A DNA stretch of 64,000 nt, from assembly GCF_025566965.1 (NCBI RefSeq), contig NZ_JAOQJL010000005.1, forward strand, positions 62,001 to 126,000. Reading direction: 5' to 3'. The position numbers were made by a program, and so were the translations under genes. Below are positions 52,530-60,780 of this stretch, piece by piece. Every line of letters starts with the position of its first letter. The first letter of the stretch is position 1. The notes under the pieces are model-generated. The model saw only the letters and a program-made list of their open reading frames with translations, was not told the DNA's origin and searched no databases. The stretch is from Blautia_A ammoniilytica (GTDB lineage Bacteria; Bacillota; Clostridia; Lachnospirales; Lachnospiraceae).

Positions 52530-53312
52530 CTATAATGTGCTGTCCAGAATGCTGGTAATCTCTTTGCGGAGAGCCAGGAATTCCGGGGAAACCAGATTTC
52601 TCGGTCTTGGCAGATCAATCTTATATTCTCTTTTAACAGTCGCTGGGCAATTTGTAAGCACCAGGATTCTATCTGCCAGGTAAAGAGCTTCCTCAATATT
52701 GTTTGTAACAAAAATAACGGTTCGTTTTTCAGCTTCCCAAATTCTCTGCAGTTCCTCCTGCATAAGATATCTTGTCTGCGCATCCAGTGCTCCGAATGGC
52801 TCATCCATAAGCATTAGCTTTGGTTCATTACAATAAGCACGGGCAATACCTACTCGCTGCCGCATACCTCCTGACAACTGTACCGGGAAAGACTTTTCAA
52901 ATCCGCTCAGCCCCACAAGATCAATATATTTCTGTGCACGTTTCTGTCTCTCTGCTTTTGGAACTCCTGCCATTTTCAATCCATATTCTACATTTCCCAT
53001 TGTGGTCATCCAGGGAAATAATGCAGTTGACTGAAACACAACTCCCCTGGAGGAATCTGGCTTGGTAATTTCTTTTCCCATAAATTTCATACTGCCAGCT
53101 GTTGCTTTTTCAAATCCTGCAATCATATTAATGATTGTCGTCTTGCCACACTGTCCAGGTCCAAAAAGAACCAGAAACTCGTTTTCTCTTGCTTCTAAAT
53201 CTAAATTTTGAACTACCGGATGTTCGCCCTCCGGAGTAATAAAAGTTTTGCTCACATTTTTACATTCTACAATATTATTGTGATTTATTTTCCGCTCTTG
53301 TTCCATCGGCAT
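52530..53312 (-). CDS. ABC transporter ATPase, SsuB/TauB type (first)
   Basis: A 260-residue importer ATPase: Walker A region GPGQCGKTT (GxxxxGKT with Gln at the third variable position), FQSTALFPWMTTMGNVEYG, signature LSGGMRQR, Walker B LMLMDEPFGALD. GGAGG precedes the ATG at 53312, which lies 28 bases inside the upstream permease gene. It is the consensus member of the ATPase pair. Confidence 0.92.
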   Translation of the reverse strand: MPMEQERKINHNNIVECKNVSKTFITPEGEHPVVQNLDLEARENEFLVLFGPGQCGKTTIINMIAGFEKATAGSMKFMGKEITKPDSSRGVVFQSTALFPWMTTMGNVEYGLKMAGVPKAERQKRAQKYIDLVGLSGFEKSFPVQLSGGMRQRVGIARAYCNEPKLMLMDEPFGALDAQTRYLMQEELQRIWEAEKRTVIFVTNNIEEALYLADRILVLTNCPATVKREYKIDLPRPRNLVSPEFLALRKEITSILDSTL

Positions 53313-54076
53313 AATACATCCTCCGCCCTTCGCATTATAATCGCCAGAATATAACCAACAACACCGATCATCACGATTCCAGAAAGAATCTGTATCATAT
53401 CATTGTTATTCATTCCGGCTACGATCATCCATCCAAGTCCTTCTGAAGACCTTACCATCTCGGCAGCTAGTACAGTTGCCCAGCTGCTTGAAATAGCAAC
53501 TTGTAATCCTGCAAAAATATTTGGCACTGAAGCAGGAAGCACGATGGTAGTAAAGATTTTACGTTCACTTGCGCCAAGCATTCTTGCTGCATTGACAATT
53601 TCCGGATCAACACTTCTGGCTCCAGCCATAGAGTTCAACGTTGTATTAGAAAATGATGCCAGAAAAATCAAAAAGATTTTTGCATCTTCGCCAAGTCCAA
53701 ACCAAATAATAGAAATCGGGATCCATGCAATCGGAGGGATCGGACGGATAATTCTGAATAATGGATTAAAAATCGCTTCTGCAATCCGATACCATCCCAT
53801 TAAAAGACCAAGCACCACACCAACTAACGAACCAATTATAAATCCAATCATTACTCGTAACAGACTATATCCTGCATGTGCCAGAATACTATGGCGTCCA
53901 ACTTTTCCCACAATACCTGTGCCTACAGCCTTCAATACATCAAAAGGTCCAGGAATGAGTAATCCAAGCTGTGTAGCCTGTGTCCCCCAGTACCATAAAA
54001 TGATAAATGCTCCTATGGATACCACTGCACAGACAGCACCTATTGATTTTTCAGATAGTTTTTTTCCATTTGTCAT
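53285..54076 (-). CDS. ABC transporter permease, SsuC/TauC type (second)
   Basis: A 263-residue permease with about six helices. The coupling loop AARMLGASERKIFTTIVLPASVPNIFAGLQVAISSSW is the BPD_transp_1 EAA region. It shares its ATG with the end of the upstream permease gene (4-base overlap). Two different permeases suggest a heterodimeric membrane channel. Confidence 0.93.
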   Translation of the reverse strand: MTNGKKLSEKSIGAVCAVVSIGAFIILWYWGTQATQLGLLIPGPFDVLKAVGTGIVGKVGRHSILAHAGYSLLRVMIGFIIGSLVGVVLGLLMGWYRIAEAIFNPLFRIIRPIPPIAWIPISIIWFGLGEDAKIFLIFLASFSNTTLNSMAGARSVDPEIVNAARMLGASERKIFTTIVLPASVPNIFAGLQVAISSSWATVLAAEMVRSSEGLGWMIVAGMNNNDMIQILSGIVMIGVVGYILAIIMRRAEDVLCRWNKSGK

Positions 54077-54858
54077 TTTGCATTCATTCCTTTCGCAACA
54101 TGAATTTCCACCAGATGAAGCAACGCATCAAATATTGCTCCTACTGCGCCAATAGCCAGCATTCCAACAATGATGATATCCGGTCTGGAAATTGCCCTTG
54201 CCTGCTGGATCATATAACCAAGTCCTTTTGTGGATGCAAGGAGTTCAGCTGCAACCAACGCTGTCCAGGATGTTCCCAGAGCTACTCGAAGTCCTGTAAA
54301 AATCATTGGAAGTGCGGTCGGTATTGCGATTTTAAAAAGCTTCTGACTGTCTGATGCTCCAAAAACATCCCCCACCCACAAGTGTGTTTCTTTTGTCTGA
54401 CGTATTCCTGTGTAGCTGTTTACAATACAGGCAATCAACGCACCCAGAAAGATAACTAATGCTTTTGATGTAATTCCAATACCAAACAGCAAAATAAACA
54501 TTGGAATCCATGCAAGTCCGGGAATCGGACGAACCAGGTCAAACAATGGTCTTACAAATCTGTCTACCCATTTATTCCATGCCATTGCTATACCAAGCGG
54601 TACCCCTACGAGTGCGCCCAATGCATATCCTAACAAGGCAACTTTAATACTGGACCACAGATGTGCCTGCAAGGTTGCTCCATCAGGAGCTTTCGTATGC
54701 AGCTTATCTAAGAACGTATTGAAAACTTTTACCGGTCCCGGAAATACTGTTTCTGATTTCATATGAAATACATTGATACACAGAAACCAGATTAGAATTA
54801 CTGTACAAACTGAGACAACGGAAATGCAAAAATATTTCATTTTATTCTTTTGTTTCAT
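54073..54858 (-). CDS. ABC transporter permease, SsuC/TauC type (first)
   Basis: A 261-residue permease with the same layout as the next gene; its EAA loop is GDVFGASDSQKLFKIAIPTALPMIFTGLRVALGTSW. The N-terminal helix spans about residues 8-28. It is separated from the binding-protein gene by a long stem-loop that may lower its expression. Confidence 0.93.
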   Translation of the reverse strand: MKQKNKMKYFCISVVSVCTVILIWFLCINVFHMKSETVFPGPVKVFNTFLDKLHTKAPDGATLQAHLWSSIKVALLGYALGALVGVPLGIAMAWNKWVDRFVRPLFDLVRPIPGLAWIPMFILLFGIGITSKALVIFLGALIACIVNSYTGIRQTKETHLWVGDVFGASDSQKLFKIAIPTALPMIFTGLRVALGTSWTALVAAELLASTKGLGYMIQQARAISRPDIIIVGMLAIGAVGAIFDALLHLVEIHVAKGMNAK

Positions 54859-54881
54859 TTTTACCCTCCATATTTTCTCTT

Positions 54882-54941
54882 AAATCACTTGTGGGACTGA
54901 TTTTCAATTCTATTGAATTAAAATCGTCCCACAAGTGATTT
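54882..54941 (-). terminator. Long intercistronic stem-loop after the binding-protein gene
   Basis: The arms 54882-54897 and 54926-54941 are perfect 16-base complements (AAATCACTTGTGGGAC and its complement). The interior pairs further, leaving a tiny loop. No T run follows on the minus strand, so it is more likely an mRNA-stabilising or partial-attenuation hairpin that raises binding protein over membrane subunits than a full terminator. Confidence 0.7.
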
Positions 54942-54952
54942 TTCATTTCCTA

Positions 54953-55999
54953 TCAGGATTCTGCATTTCTGCTTTTCACTGTTTCAATAAAAGATTTATC
55001 AATGCTATTTTCTACATTTTTAATATCGTCATCTGTGAGCATTTCCTGATCTACATAGAATTTTCCGATATTCAGCATAAATGCGCCTAACGGATTCTCA
55101 TCTGTATCTACAGTTTCACGTGTAAAGTAATCTTTTACTGCAACTTCCGTACTCATATCTGAATCACTATATGTAATTCCTTCGTCAGCATACCACTGCA
55201 CAGCAACTTCTTTTCTCTCATCTTCATTTGCCATAATATCTTCACAGGCTTTATAGTAGCATTCCAGGAACAGTGCCAGATCATCTTTTCTTTCTTCTGC
55301 CACATCATTTTGTGTGAAAATGGTATCAATAATCGGACTGTCAGAAACCATATTCATATCACATACTTTAACATAACCTTCTTCTTCAAGCTGATTGGTA
55401 TATGGCATTTTATTGGCAACAAGATCTCCCTCGCCTGTAACAAATGCCTGATATGCCTGCGGATAATCCATAGAAACCATGCTGAAATCATCTGCTGTCA
55501 ATCCAAAATGTTCCATATACTTAATAGCCTGATAGTGGGCTGTTGTTGCCAGAGGCCCTAAAATGGAAGCTCCTTTTAATGTTTCCGCACTTCCAATAAT
55601 TCCATCCTCATCAGCGCCTGCTTTAGCTATGTCACTATCTTCCCTTACATAAATGGATTCGCCGCCAGTTGTGATAACACCGTCGCCAATATACGTGTAC
55701 ATTCCTGTTCCAAGGGCATAAATAGAAGCCATTCCACTGACAGCCACATCCAGTTCTCCTGCTGCCATTGCTTCGTTGATCGGTGCACCAGTTGCAAAAA
55801 TCTCAAGATCTACATCTAAGCCCGCATCCTCAAAATATCCCTTTTCCTGAGCCCAATGTACCGGAAGGCCAAGTGCATTTGCCATTGTTCCAACAATCAA
55901 TTTCTCTCCAGAACCTTTCAGTTCATCTGCGCTTACCGGAACAGCCATTGTTCCTGCAAGCATGCAAGTTGCTACTACTAATGCCACTCTTCGCTTCAT
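54953..55999 (-). CDS. ABC substrate-binding protein, SsuA/THI5-like (NMT1 family)
   Basis: A 348-residue exported binding protein. The N-terminus (MKRRVALVVATCMLAGTMAV, then PVSA) is a signal peptide ending in a plain A-x-A type cleavage site. No lipobox Cys follows, which is odd for a Gram-positive importer. The mature domain (KLIVGTMANALGLPVHWAQEKGYFEDAGLDVDLEIFATGAPINEAMAAGELDVAVSG) has the SsuA/NMT1 hallmark. Such proteins bind sulfonates, nitrate, aromatic or pyrimidine compounds. Given two sulfatase genes in the operon, a small sulfate ester is the best guess. AGGAGG precedes the ATG. Confidence 0.88.
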   Translation of the reverse strand: MKRRVALVVATCMLAGTMAVPVSADELKGSGEKLIVGTMANALGLPVHWAQEKGYFEDAGLDVDLEIFATGAPINEAMAAGELDVAVSGMASIYALGTGMYTYIGDGVITTGGESIYVREDSDIAKAGADEDGIIGSAETLKGASILGPLATTAHYQAIKYMEHFGLTADDFSMVSMDYPQAYQAFVTGEGDLVANKMPYTNQLEEEGYVKVCDMNMVSDSPIIDTIFTQNDVAEERKDDLALFLECYYKACEDIMANEDERKEVAVQWYADEGITYSDSDMSTEVAVKDYFTRETVDTDENPLGAFMLNIGKFYVDQEMLTDDDIKNVENSIDKSFIETVKSRNAES

Positions 56000-56043
56000 G
56001 TAAAAACCTCCTGTTATTCTTTTTTACTGTCTTCTTTTGCTTT

Positions 56044-56057
56044 TGAATACGTATTCA
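56044..56057. promoter_or_regulatory. Perfect palindromic LacI-type operator
   Basis: TGAATACGTATTCA, a perfect palindrome with the central CG typical of LacI-family operators. It lies just downstream of the -10 of the sulfatase-operon promoter and 45 bases before the binding-protein start. The LacI gene at 56290 is the obvious candidate regulator. Confidence 0.8.
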
Positions 56058-56069
56058 TTTGATGTTTTA

Positions 56070-56098
56070 TTTATACCATAAATAATAATTATTGTCAA
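56070..56098 (-). promoter_or_regulatory. Promoter of the sulfatase/transport operon
   Basis: On the minus strand perfect TTGACA (56098-56093), 17 bases, TATAAA (56075-56070). Together with the operator it explains LacI control of the eight-gene operon. Confidence 0.88.
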
Positions 56099-56255
56099 TA
56101 AGTTTCCTTTTATGTTCTGTTTTTTTGGTTATATATAACATTTTGATTTTTTATTTTTGTAGAATCTGCATATTTCTTTATTATTTTTGTTTGCATTATA
56201 TTCTTTTTTATGCATCTTGTACATTTTGATTCAGGCAGCCAAAATCTATAATCCA

Positions 56256-56283
56256 TAAAAAAAGCAGGTTCCAAAGAACCCGC
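56256..56283 (-). terminator. Terminator of the LacI regulator gene
   Basis: GCAGGTTC (56264-56271) pairs with GAACCCGC (56276-56283) with one wobble, followed on the minus strand by seven T residues. Confidence 0.88.
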
Positions 56284-56289
56284 TTCTAA

Positions 56290-57315
56290 TCAAATTGTTG
56301 TATCCCGGATTTCCAAATGTGGCTTGATCCATTCATGGGCACTTATAGTTTCTCCACTGATCAGTTTCAACAGAAGTCTGCATGCCTTACTCACCATAGT
56401 GTCAACTTCAACATGTACTGTACTCATCTTAGGTATCAACACAGATGACAACGGTACATCATCCATCCCCAATACCTGAACCTGCTCTGGAATTTTTATA
56501 TTTAGATTCCTCAGAGCCTGTACAACACCAAGCCCTACAATATCACTATAAGTAAAAATAGCTGTTTTTTCTTTTGTAAACTCCTCTATATTCTTAGCGA
56601 TACACTCATATGCACTGCCGATTCCGATTTTACAATTAAAGATATCCTTTTCTTCCAAAACGTATCCACATTCTTCTAAACCATCACGATATCCGTCCAT
56701 ACGCCTCTTGGCATCCGATTTTTCATCACTTACTGTTATATGGATTTTTCTGTATTCGGGAAATCCACCATAATATTTTCCTGCGATATAGCCTCCATAA
56801 TAACTGTCTGAAAAAAAATAATTCAGGTTTTCACGTATCTTACTACCTGCATTCATCATAAACACACATGGAACCTTGAACTCCTCAATAAGCTTGATTT
56901 CATTATCAGACAGTTCCATTCTCAATACAAGAAATCCATCTACTTTTTTCTTACGGACAATTCTCTCAAAGCTGGAAAAATCATCAGCATCACGATCATA
57001 ATAAATAACCATAATATCATAATCAAAATGGCTTAATTCCTTCTGGATCTGATCATAAACATAGGCAAGCATACAATTTTCAGTCATACCCACAAAATGC
57101 TTTGGAAACATTATTCCTATTGTCCCTGTTTTACTTGTCCGCAAGCTTTGTGCCTGACTGTTAAGCTGAAAATTGTACTCCCTTGCCTTACGCAAAATAT
57201 ATTCCTTTTTCTCTGGAGTCACCAGATCACTATTATTTAATGCCCTTGAAACCGTTGACTGCGACACGCCAATCAACTTGGCAAAATCTCTTGACGTCAT
57301 TCCTTTTTTATTCAT
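56290..57315 (-). CDS. LacI family transcriptional regulator of the sulfatase operon
   Basis: A 341-residue repressor. The N-terminal helix-turn-helix and hinge (MTSRDFAKLIGVSQSTVSRALNNSDLVTPEKKEYILRKA) are typical. Residues 60-341 are a periplasmic-binding-like effector domain (GTIGIMFPKHFVG, VDGFLVLRMELSD, VQVLGMDDVPLSSVLIPKMSTV). It sits in front of the transport/sulfatase operon, separated by a terminator and by a promoter with a perfect operator. The effector is unknown, possibly the desulfated or sulfated substrate. Confidence 0.93.
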   Translation of the reverse strand: MNKKGMTSRDFAKLIGVSQSTVSRALNNSDLVTPEKKEYILRKAREYNFQLNSQAQSLRTSKTGTIGIMFPKHFVGMTENCMLAYVYDQIQKELSHFDYDIMVIYYDRDADDFSSFERIVRKKKVDGFLVLRMELSDNEIKLIEEFKVPCVFMMNAGSKIRENLNYFFSDSYYGGYIAGKYYGGFPEYRKIHITVSDEKSDAKRRMDGYRDGLEECGYVLEEKDIFNCKIGIGSAYECIAKNIEEFTKEKTAIFTYSDIVGLGVVQALRNLNIKIPEQVQVLGMDDVPLSSVLIPKMSTVHVEVDTMVSKACRLLLKLISGETISAHEWIKPHLEIRDTTI

Positions 57316-57365
57316 TCCATTCCCCCAAATAACACATTACAATAAAAATCGCCCTTTTATTTGTA

Positions 57366-57394
57366 ATTATAACCAAATTTTCAGCTATTAGCAA
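57366..57394 (-). promoter_or_regulatory. Promoter of the LacI regulator gene
   Basis: On the minus strand TTGCTA (57394-57389), 17 bases, TATAAT (57371-57366), about 50 bases before the start codon. Confidence 0.75.
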
Positions 57395-57556
57395 TATTAT
57401 TTTTGACAAAATATGCAATCAAACAAAGCATTGCCAGACCGGCTGGTTTTGGTGTAGAGTATATATTAAATGGAGAGCTGACAAATTTCGCCCTCTATTG
57501 ACGAAATGCAGTCTCCAGATTACTAATACATCTGAAATAATAAAAGGGAGAAACAT

Positions 57557-58498
57557 ATGGAACAGCCAAAAATTCTTGTAGTGGGAAGTATCAATATGGA
57601 TCTTTTTGTAAAAGGTGCCCATCGCATTCCCTCCTATGGTGAAACCATCCGATGCGGCGAATACGGTTTTGCTTCCGGTGGAAAAGGATCCAATCAGGCC
57701 TTTGCAGTTGCCCGTCTAGGCGGTTCTGCTACCTTTGTGGGCCGTATTGGAGATGATGATTATGGAAAAAAAGTAACCGCATCCCTAAGAAATGCTGGCG
57801 TTAATACTGACTATCTGGTAGTTGATCCAGACACCCAGACCGGACTTGCCTTGATGCCCATTGAGCCTGGTACCGGACGATACGTCTGTTATGTTGCCAT
57901 GGGTGGAAATGACCGCCTTTGTCCGGAAGACGTAAAAAAAGCCATGGACGCCCAGGCTTTTGATATGGTTCTTATGCAGCTTGAAATGCCTTTGGAAACC
58001 ATCTATGGCACCATAGAACTGGCAAAAGAACGTCACATTCCGGTATTTCTGGATGCAGGTCCTGCCATAGATATTTCCCTGGAACGGCTGAAAGGTCTTT
58101 TTATCATTTCTCCTAACGAAGCCGAAACCTTTGGCCTTACCGGGATCTGTCCGGACACAGATGCAAACGCTTTCAAGGCTGCCCGGCTGCTTTATGAAAA
58201 GACTGCTCCCACATATGTGATCCTGAAGTTAGGTGACCGGGGGATTCTCCTTTATAATGGAAAAGAATCCCTCCGAATTCCCTGTTTTAAAGTTGATGCT
58301 GTTGACTCCACCGCAGCAGGAGACACATTCGGTGCTGCACTTGCCATCTCCCTTTGTAAAGGGCTTTCTATGATGGATGCAATTCGCTATGCTCAGGCAG
58401 CAGCAGGAATTTGCGTATCCAGGACAGGCGCCCAGAGTTCTATCCCCACTCCGGAAGAAATCTGCCGATTTTTGGATTCCCATCCAAATCTGAATTAG
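57557..58498 (+). CDS. rbsK: Ribokinase, PfkB family sugar kinase
   Basis: A 313-residue kinase that phosphorylates ribose, or a related sugar, at O5. Visible are the N-terminal VVGSINMDLFV, the GGKGSNQA motif at residues 41-48, and the C-terminal DSTAAGDTFGAAL near 255 with the catalytic Asp and anion hole. The pattern is closer to ribokinase than to fructokinase or adenosine kinase. GGGAG lies eight bases before the ATG. It is monocistronic, with no ribose transporter beside it. Confidence 0.92.
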   Translation: MEQPKILVVGSINMDLFVKGAHRIPSYGETIRCGEYGFASGGKGSNQAFAVARLGGSATFVGRIGDDDYGKKVTASLRNAGVNTDYLVVDPDTQTGLALMPIEPGTGRYVCYVAMGGNDRLCPEDVKKAMDAQAFDMVLMQLEMPLETIYGTIELAKERHIPVFLDAGPAIDISLERLKGLFIISPNEAETFGLTGICPDTDANAFKAARLLYEKTAPTYVILKLGDRGILLYNGKESLRIPCFKVDAVDSTAAGDTFGAALAISLCKGLSMMDAIRYAQAAAGICVSRTGAQSSIPTPEEICRFLDSHPNLN

Positions 58499-58550
58499 TC
58501 CCATGCTCGCGGAAAGTTTTTATGTAATAGGAGCATTCCGACGCAATCAT

Positions 58551-58602
58551 AAAAAAGCGTGCATCCTGTGGTTGATAATGCCACACAAATGCACGCTTTT
58601 TT
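58551..58602 (+). terminator. Terminator of rbsK
   Basis: AAAAAAGCGTGCAT (58551-58564) pairs exactly with ATGCACGCTTTTTT (58589-58602), with an inner TGTGG/CCACA stem. It can act on both strands. Confidence 0.92.
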
Positions 58603-58615
58603 ATGTAAGTCCTGT

Positions 58616-58740
58616 CAAGAATGCCTCGGCATTCTTGCTGCGAGGTGCGCGTCATGCAATTGCATGACATACTTCTCCTGCGCACCTCTGCAATCCTGCC
58701 GGAGGCTATATCAGCTGGGGGATTGACTCCCAGCTGATAT
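58616..58740. repeat. Block of three perfect hairpins
   Basis: In order: AAGAATGCC-TC-GGCATTCTT (58617-58636); GAGGTGCGC paired with GCGCACCTC (58642-58650, 58680-58688) around the perfect 18-bp palindrome at 58651-58668; and ATATCAGCTGGG paired with CCCAGCTGATAT (58708-58719, 58729-58740). No gene is present and no T run follows the hairpins. The density of exact pairing suggests a mobile palindromic repeat or a structured RNA. Confidence 0.75.
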
Positions 58741-58751
58741 ACAGGCTGAAA

Positions 58752-59318
58752 TCATTTAATGGTCAGATCAAGGCAAAGCTTAGTTCTTTCAATATTACCC
58801 ATTCCAATGTACAGGGTCTCGCCTTTTTTCAGCTTAACAGATGCTGTCCTGGATGGCAGGAATGTGTTTGCTGTGATTTTCTTAGTATAGCTCTTGCTGA
58901 TGGACCAGCTGTATGCAGAACAGATATACATTACATCTGTTTTCTTTTTGTTCAGCTTAATGGTCACACGGTCAAGACCATAATAGCCGTTTTTGTACAG
59001 GCTGCTATGTGCTGCAAGAATATCACTGGCAGAACTTCTTCCTCTTTTACGAAGATTTCCAAGTGTAATCTTGTAAGTCTTTGTTGCCGGTGCTTTAAAT
59101 TTCACATAGCTGTATGTGGAGCTTTTCTTGGTTGCCTTTGGAAGTGTTACAACTGTCTTTCCCTTTTTCACTGCTTTTGCTTTTGTTTCCTTTGTAACAG
59201 CTGTCACCTTTGCTGCAGCGCTTGCTTCCACTGGAAGTGCCAGTACCATGACCATTGCCAGAAGCAGTGCAAATACTTTTGTAAATTTTCTCTTTTTCAT
59301 TTCTGTTGTCTGAGCCAA
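58752..59318 (-). CDS. Small secreted basic protein
   Basis: A 188-residue protein. The start is a TTG at 59318, six bases after AAGGAG. The in-frame ATG at 59300 has no ribosome site. A signal peptide (KKRKFTKVFALLLAMVMVLA, cleaved near EASA) is followed by a Lys/Thr-rich mature region and a beta-rich domain with YSYVKFKAPATKTYKITLGN, VTIKLNKKKTDVMYI and VKLKKGETLYIGMGNIE. This is like the all-beta pre-peptidase-type domains of clostridial surface proteins. No catalytic motif or anchor is seen. Function unknown. Confidence 0.75.
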   Translation of the reverse strand: MAQTTEMKKRKFTKVFALLLAMVMVLALPVEASAAAKVTAVTKETKAKAVKKGKTVVTLPKATKKSSTYSYVKFKAPATKTYKITLGNLRKRGRSSASDILAAHSSLYKNGYYGLDRVTIKLNKKKTDVMYICSAYSWSISKSYTKKITANTFLPSRTASVKLKKGETLYIGMGNIERTKLCLDLTIK

Positions 59319-59421
59319 AGCTCTCTCCTTATATTATTTGCAGTTTTCCTGCAAATATACATTATCATACTTTGTTCATTTTGTCCATATTTTTCCAAAT
59401 TTCTGTAATTATCATATTTTG

Positions 59422-60762
59422 CTACTTTTCACTAATCATGGCGTTTTTCCGAACCTCTGTGATCGTAGCATTTCCGGAAATTTCACTTCCCAGTCCATAA
59501 ACCACATTGCTTAAGGTGTACTGCCCCTGATTTACAAAAATTTCAATCAAATTTGGCTCCACAAAAATATCCAGCTGTGCTTTCTCTCCAACATAAGGCG
59601 TACTGCTTTTTGTTCTGTACCTGGAATCCTCTACAAAAACCTTCTGCCGGTCAGTACAAATGCATCCCTGTTTCATTTCCAGATCAAAACCTCCAATAAA
59701 AAGGCTTTCTCCCTCTTTCATGTCTGCTTTTATGTACAGTGCGCTGCCTTCTTTTAGTATCTTTTCTGCTGATTCTGCTTTCTGAAAATACTTCCATACC
59801 TCTGGATGTACATAAAAGCAGATCTTTTCATTCTGGATCCTTACCTCTCTTGGAAGGCACATCATCCCGTTCCATGGCTGTCCATCCGGTCCATTCACTG
59901 GCTCAGGCATACGCATCCAGGCGATCATCACCCTTCTGCCTTCTTTATCAAGATTAGACTGTGGTGCATACAGATCTCCACCATAATCTACCCGTTCATA
60001 CTGATCTGCAAGAGTAAGCTTTCCTGTTTCAAGATCAAAATCAGCAAACCCACACACAGAATGATTGGCATACTCCTTGCCATCCTCCTGGATCCCCATA
60101 GGCGAACCAATAAACACTCTTTTTCCGTCAACCAGAAACAGATCCGGACATTCCATGGTATGTCCATAACGGGCATTAGTACACTGGGACAGATATTCCC
60201 AAGACAGCCCGTCCCTACTTGAAAACAACACCAGCCGTCCAGCCTGATGATTCTCAGTGCTTCCCAGGATCATATAATATCTGCCATTTTCTTCCCATAC
60301 CTTCGGATCTCTGGTGTCCGCAGAATCTGCAATTTTCGGATCACGGATCACTGGAATGATCTGTTTTTTGTCCTTCCAGTTATCGAAATGAAAACCATCT
60401 TCAGATGTGATCATACTCTGACTTGTCTCAATTACACCTTCTGCCTGATGAATATTCCCAGACTGTTCTTTCAGATAGCGAACTGCAGAATAGTATAAAA
60501 ACAGTTTTCCATCTTTTTCCAAGGCACTTCCGGAAAAAATGCCGTTTCTGTCATAATCCTTAGTGGGAAAAAGTGCCACGCCCAGATGTTTCCAGGTAAC
60601 AAGGTCATCGCTGACCGCATGTCCCCAGTGCATGGTGCCCCATACAGGTGCATATGGGAAATACTGGTAAAACAGATGATACTGCCCCTTATAATAGATA
60701 AATCCGTTTGGATCATTGATCCAGTTTCCCGGAGCTTTTAAATGCAAAATATTCTTTTTCAT
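59422..60762 (-). CDS. Glycoside hydrolase family 32 beta-fructosidase
   Basis: A 446-residue GH32 enzyme cutting beta-fructosyl bonds in sucrose, sucrose-6-phosphate or fructo-oligosaccharides. The nucleophile is Asp17 in N-W-I-N-D-P-N-G, the transition-state stabiliser is in TRDPKVW near 152, and the acid/base Glu is in HTMECPDLF near 205. The C-terminal beta-sandwich (LDIFVEPNLIEIFVNQGQ) is present. No signal peptide, so it acts inside the cell on sugar imported by the ABC system encoded just upstream. That favours short fructans or sucrose as substrate. Confidence 0.94.
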   Translation of the reverse strand: MKKNILHLKAPGNWINDPNGFIYYKGQYHLFYQYFPYAPVWGTMHWGHAVSDDLVTWKHLGVALFPTKDYDRNGIFSGSALEKDGKLFLYYSAVRYLKEQSGNIHQAEGVIETSQSMITSEDGFHFDNWKDKKQIIPVIRDPKIADSADTRDPKVWEENGRYYMILGSTENHQAGRLVLFSSRDGLSWEYLSQCTNARYGHTMECPDLFLVDGKRVFIGSPMGIQEDGKEYANHSVCGFADFDLETGKLTLADQYERVDYGGDLYAPQSNLDKEGRRVMIAWMRMPEPVNGPDGQPWNGMMCLPREVRIQNEKICFYVHPEVWKYFQKAESAEKILKEGSALYIKADMKEGESLFIGGFDLEMKQGCICTDRQKVFVEDSRYRTKSSTPYVGEKAQLDIFVEPNLIEIFVNQGQYTLSNVVYGLGSEISGNATITEVRKNAMISEK

Positions 60763-60780
60763 AGTTCCACTCCTCCTGTT

